A stretch of 64,000 bases of DNA, taken from contig NZ_JAIXZS010000015.1 of the NCBI RefSeq assembly GCF_027489515.1, positions 62,001 through 126,000 on the forward strand, in the 5' to 3' direction. The position numbers and the translations under genes were made by a program. Positions 61,969-64,000 of this stretch are shown here, piece after piece. This stretch comes from Novosphingobium sp. Lineage in GTDB: Bacteria; Pseudomonadota; Alphaproteobacteria; Sphingomonadales; Sphingomonadaceae. A model generated the notes under the pieces. That model saw only the letters and a program-made list of their open reading frames with translations, ran no database searches and was not told the origin of the DNA. How positions within the stretch are numbered: the first letter of the stretch is position 1; each line of letters begins with the position of its first letter.

Positions 61969-63168
61969 TCAGTACAGAAGATAGGGTGCGCGCACCTCGC
62001 GCCACGCGACCTCGTCCGGCCCTGCGAGCGCCTCAAGATCGACCGGCGTACTCGCAGGATCATCGACCCACAGGCGCAGGCCTGGCCCGCCGTTGATCAC
62101 GTCGATCGCCAGCTTGTCGAAGACGTACTCGTAAGGAAAATCACGCCACAGCGGATAGTCCGGATAGAGCCGCCGCACGGCCTTGAACGCCAGCGCCTGC
62201 AGCCGCCAAGGCCGGAACGCGTGGTGGTCGTAGAACGCGCCCTCGGCGTGGATCATCAGCGCGTTGCACAGCGTCTTGGCGTGCTTGTGGAATGTTGGTT
62301 CAAACCAGCATTCGCGAATGGCGCAGCCCACCAGCCACTCCGGCGCCAAACTGCGCATCTCGGCGAACACCGCCTTGGCATCCAAGTCCGGCGCGCCGAA
62401 CAGCACTTCCAGCGGCCGCGTCGTTCCGCGCCCCTCCGAAAGCGTCGCGCCCTCGATCATCACCGTGCCGGCATAGGCCCGCGCCATGTTGAGGCTCGCC
62501 GCATTGGGAGAGGGGTTGATCCAGATGCGGTGCTGCGGCCAGCCGAAGCCGGGGCCTTCCGGCTCCCAGCCATCCATCGTCACCACCTGATAATCCACAT
62601 CGAGCTTGAAGTGGTCCACGAACCAGCGGCCCATCTCGCCCAGCGTCATCCCGTGCCGCATCGGCATCGGCCCGGCGCCGACAAAGCTTTCCCAGCCGGG
62701 CAGCAGCGTCGTGCCCTCCACCGGGCGGCCGGCCGGATTGGGCCGGTCCAGCACCCAGACCGCTTTTCCTGTCCCGCTCGCCGCCTCGAGCAGATAGAGA
62801 AGTGTCGTCACGAAGGTATAGATCCGGCAGCCGAGGTCCTGCAGGTCGAACAGAAACACATCGGCGCTGTCCATCATCCGCGCCGTCGGCCGCCGCACCT
62901 CGCCGTAGAGGCTGAACACCGGAATGCCGAGCGCCGGGTCGATGAAGTCCTCGGTCTCGACCATGTTGTCCTGCTTGTCGCCGCGCAGCCCGTGCTGCGG
63001 CCCGAACGCCGCGGTGAGCGTAACTCCCGGGCAGGCCGCCAAGGCATCGAGCGAATGGACGAGCACCTCCGTCACCGAGGCAGGATGGGCGACGAGCGCG
63101 ACGCGCTTGCCCTCAAGCGGCGCACGCAGCGCCGGGTCGGCGAGCAGGCGATCGATACCGAATTTCAT
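61969..63168 (-). CDS. DUF1343 / NamZ-type exo-muramidase-like protein
   Basis: A 399-residue protein of the DUF1343 family; the characterised member NamZ removes terminal N-acetylmuramic acid from peptidoglycan fragments. Conserved blocks are [58 protein letters not shown] and [10 protein letters not shown]. No signal peptide is seen at [11 protein letters not shown]; the open frame continues upstream, but the ATGA-type overlap with the next gene argues for this start. A cytoplasmic member would act on imported muropeptides. Confidence 0.9.
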   Translation of the reverse strand: MKFGIDRLLADPALRAPLEGKRVALVAHPASVTEVLVHSLDALAACPGVTLTAAFGPQHGLRGDKQDNMVETEDFIDPALGIPVFSLYGEVRRPTARMMDSADVFLFDLQDLGCRIYTFVTTLLYLLEAASGTGKAVWVLDRPNPAGRPVEGTTLLPGWESFVGAGPMPMRHGMTLGEMGRWFVDHFKLDVDYQVVTMDGWEPEGPGFGWPQHRIWINPSPNAASLNMARAYAGTVMIEGATLSEGRGTTRPLEVLFGAPDLDAKAVFAEMRSLAPEWLVGCAIRECWFEPTFHKHAKTLCNALMIHAEGAFYDHHAFRPWRLQALAFKAVRRLYPDYPLWRDFPYEYVFDKLAIDVINGGPGLRLWVDDPASTPVDLEALAGPDEVAWREVRAPYLLY

Positions 63169-63707
63169 GGCGCTTCCGGTGCCGCAAGCCGCCCGGCCAT
63201 GCAAGCCGGATCGTGGAAGTCCGGCTTCTCGGGCGGATGTGCAGAGGCCCAGTACGATTTCACGCCGCCCTCCTCCTCGATCACCGCCGTCAGTCCATAA
63301 ACCCAAGGCAGCGGCGGCAGCGCAGAGACCGGGATCGCCGCATCGAAGATCAGCACCGATCCGCCCCGACGCGGCGTGCATACCGGCGGTCGCTCCACAT
63401 GCCGCTCGGCCATCCCGGCGCGGTACCCCGTGAAGTCATAAGCCGCCCAGCGTTCGGATGGCGAGAAGTTGAACTCGGCATACCCAGCCCCGCCCGGCGC
63501 CTTCACGAAGAGCTCGAAGCAAGTCGTCTGCCACAGCCCGTTTGTCCGCGCCCGTCTGGCAAACGGGGGCACCACCAGCGAACCTGCGCCGTCCACTTTC
63601 CAGCGCAGCGTCATCCAGTTCGCATCGAGCGAGAGGATGCGCGCCGTAACGCCGGTCACCGCTTTGGCCGGATGCGCCGGATGTGCCGTCAGGTCGAACG
63701 TTTCCAT
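63165..63707 (-). CDS. DOMON-like domain protein
   Basis: A 180-residue protein of mainly beta structure ([58 protein letters not shown]) resembling DOMON-type sandwich domains, which bind haem or sugars. No signal peptide is visible. It overlaps the DUF1343 gene by 4 nt, so the two are co-translated, and it may act on or bind the same muramic-acid sugars. Related stand-alone proteins are common in sphingomonads (recollection). Confidence 0.72.
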   Translation of the reverse strand: METFDLTAHPAHPAKAVTGVTARILSLDANWMTLRWKVDGAGSLVVPPFARRARTNGLWQTTCFELFVKAPGGAGYAEFNFSPSERWAAYDFTGYRAGMAERHVERPPVCTPRRGGSVLIFDAAIPVSALPPLPWVYGLTAVIEEEGGVKSYWASAHPPEKPDFHDPACMAGRLAAPEAP

Positions 63708-63740
63708 GCCTCGATCTTTCGTGCTAGGCGCGCGCCCATC

Positions 63741-64000
63741 ATGACCCAGAACACCTCGGCGTACACCTCTTCGCTCCTCCGCCTGCTCAGCGAGCGCGGC
63801 TACATCCATCAGGTCACCGATGCCGAGGGCCTCGATGCGCTGGCTGCCAAGCAGATCGTCCCGGGCTATATCGGCTTCGACGCAACCGCGCCATCGCTCC
63901 ACATAGGCAGCCTCGTCCAGATCATGATGCTGCGCCGCCTCCAGCAGACGGGGCACAAGCCGGTCGTGCTGATGGGCGGCGGGACCACGCGGATCGGCGA
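63741..64000 (+). CDS. tyrS: Tyrosyl-tRNA synthetase, partial (5' end)
   Basis: The first 86 codons of a class I aminoacyl-tRNA synthetase. The reading is [20 protein letters not shown], then [26 protein letters not shown], containing the HIGH-type motif HIGS, and [12 protein letters not shown]. This is TyrS. The coding sequence leaves the window at its right edge. It is divergent from the DOMON-like gene. Confidence 0.94.
   Translation, partial: MTQNTSAYTSSLLRLLSERGYIHQVTDAEGLDALAAKQIVPGYIGFDATAPSLHIGSLVQIMMLRRLQQTGHKPVVLMGGGTTRIG

Overview
The window looks like chromosomal DNA of a high-GC sphingomonad (Alphaproteobacteria, Sphingomonadales; Novosphingobium-like is my guess). The pointers are a long TonB-dependent receptor beside catabolic genes, a membrane urate hydroxylase of the PuuD type, a glutathione transferase close to the beta-etherase LigF, and short inverted repeats of the kind common in sphingomonad intergenic DNA. 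I see no rRNA, tRNA, CRISPR array, insertion sequence or intact prophage.

Positions 1-30241 (all minus strand) form a purine acquisition and degradation island of about 24 genes. From its upstream end it encodes an exported adenosine deaminase, a TonB-dependent receptor, a NUP-family exported protein, 8-oxoguanine deaminase and an NCS2 permease. A tightly packed run of 17 genes (22010 down to 3017) follows: SBF-type transporter, HpxY-like amidase, AzgA-type permease, exported nucleosidase, HpxW, allantoate amidohydrolase, PucG, PuuE, HpxZ, UraD, PuuD, HiuH, XdhA/B/C, guanine deaminase and adenine deaminase. Nearly every junction in that run overlaps by 1-14 nt. An S9 peptidase and an exported nucleoside hydrolase, cut by the window edge, close the island. 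Read together, nucleosides would cross the outer membrane, be deaminated and stripped of ribose in the periplasm, enter as bases, and be oxidised through xanthine, urate, 5-hydroxyisourate, OHCU, allantoin, allantoate and ureidoglycine to glycine plus oxalurate. The Hpx proteins would act on oxalurate and oxamate. A divergent LysR regulator (30381) and a purine-type phosphoribosyltransferase (31394) border the island.

Positions 31992-38295 (minus) hold a five-gene operon of unknown role: DUF1592-type di-haem protein, DUF1552 protein, ankyrin protein, cytochrome c' and cytochrome b561. Positions 38522-44825 mix housekeeping genes (aroQ, accB, accC, gshB) with orphans: a 3-TM holin-like protein, a lipoprotein, a lone phage tail sheath protein, an exported ExbD-like domain protein and a His/Asp-rich repeat protein.

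Positions 44835-53052 carry yraN, rsmI, a LpoA-like lipoprotein, parE, an aldo/keto reductase, an orphan chemoreceptor and a TonB-like protein. Positions 53258-64000 carry an exported Agenet/Tudor-like protein, a MoxR ATPase and its VWA partner separated by four unrelated genes (including the LigF-like GST), a crotonase, a DUF427 protein, a methyltransferase, a 2-oxoglutarate oxygenase, a DUF1343/NamZ-type protein, a DOMON-like protein and the start of tyrS. No gene-free stretch exceeds 300 bases.
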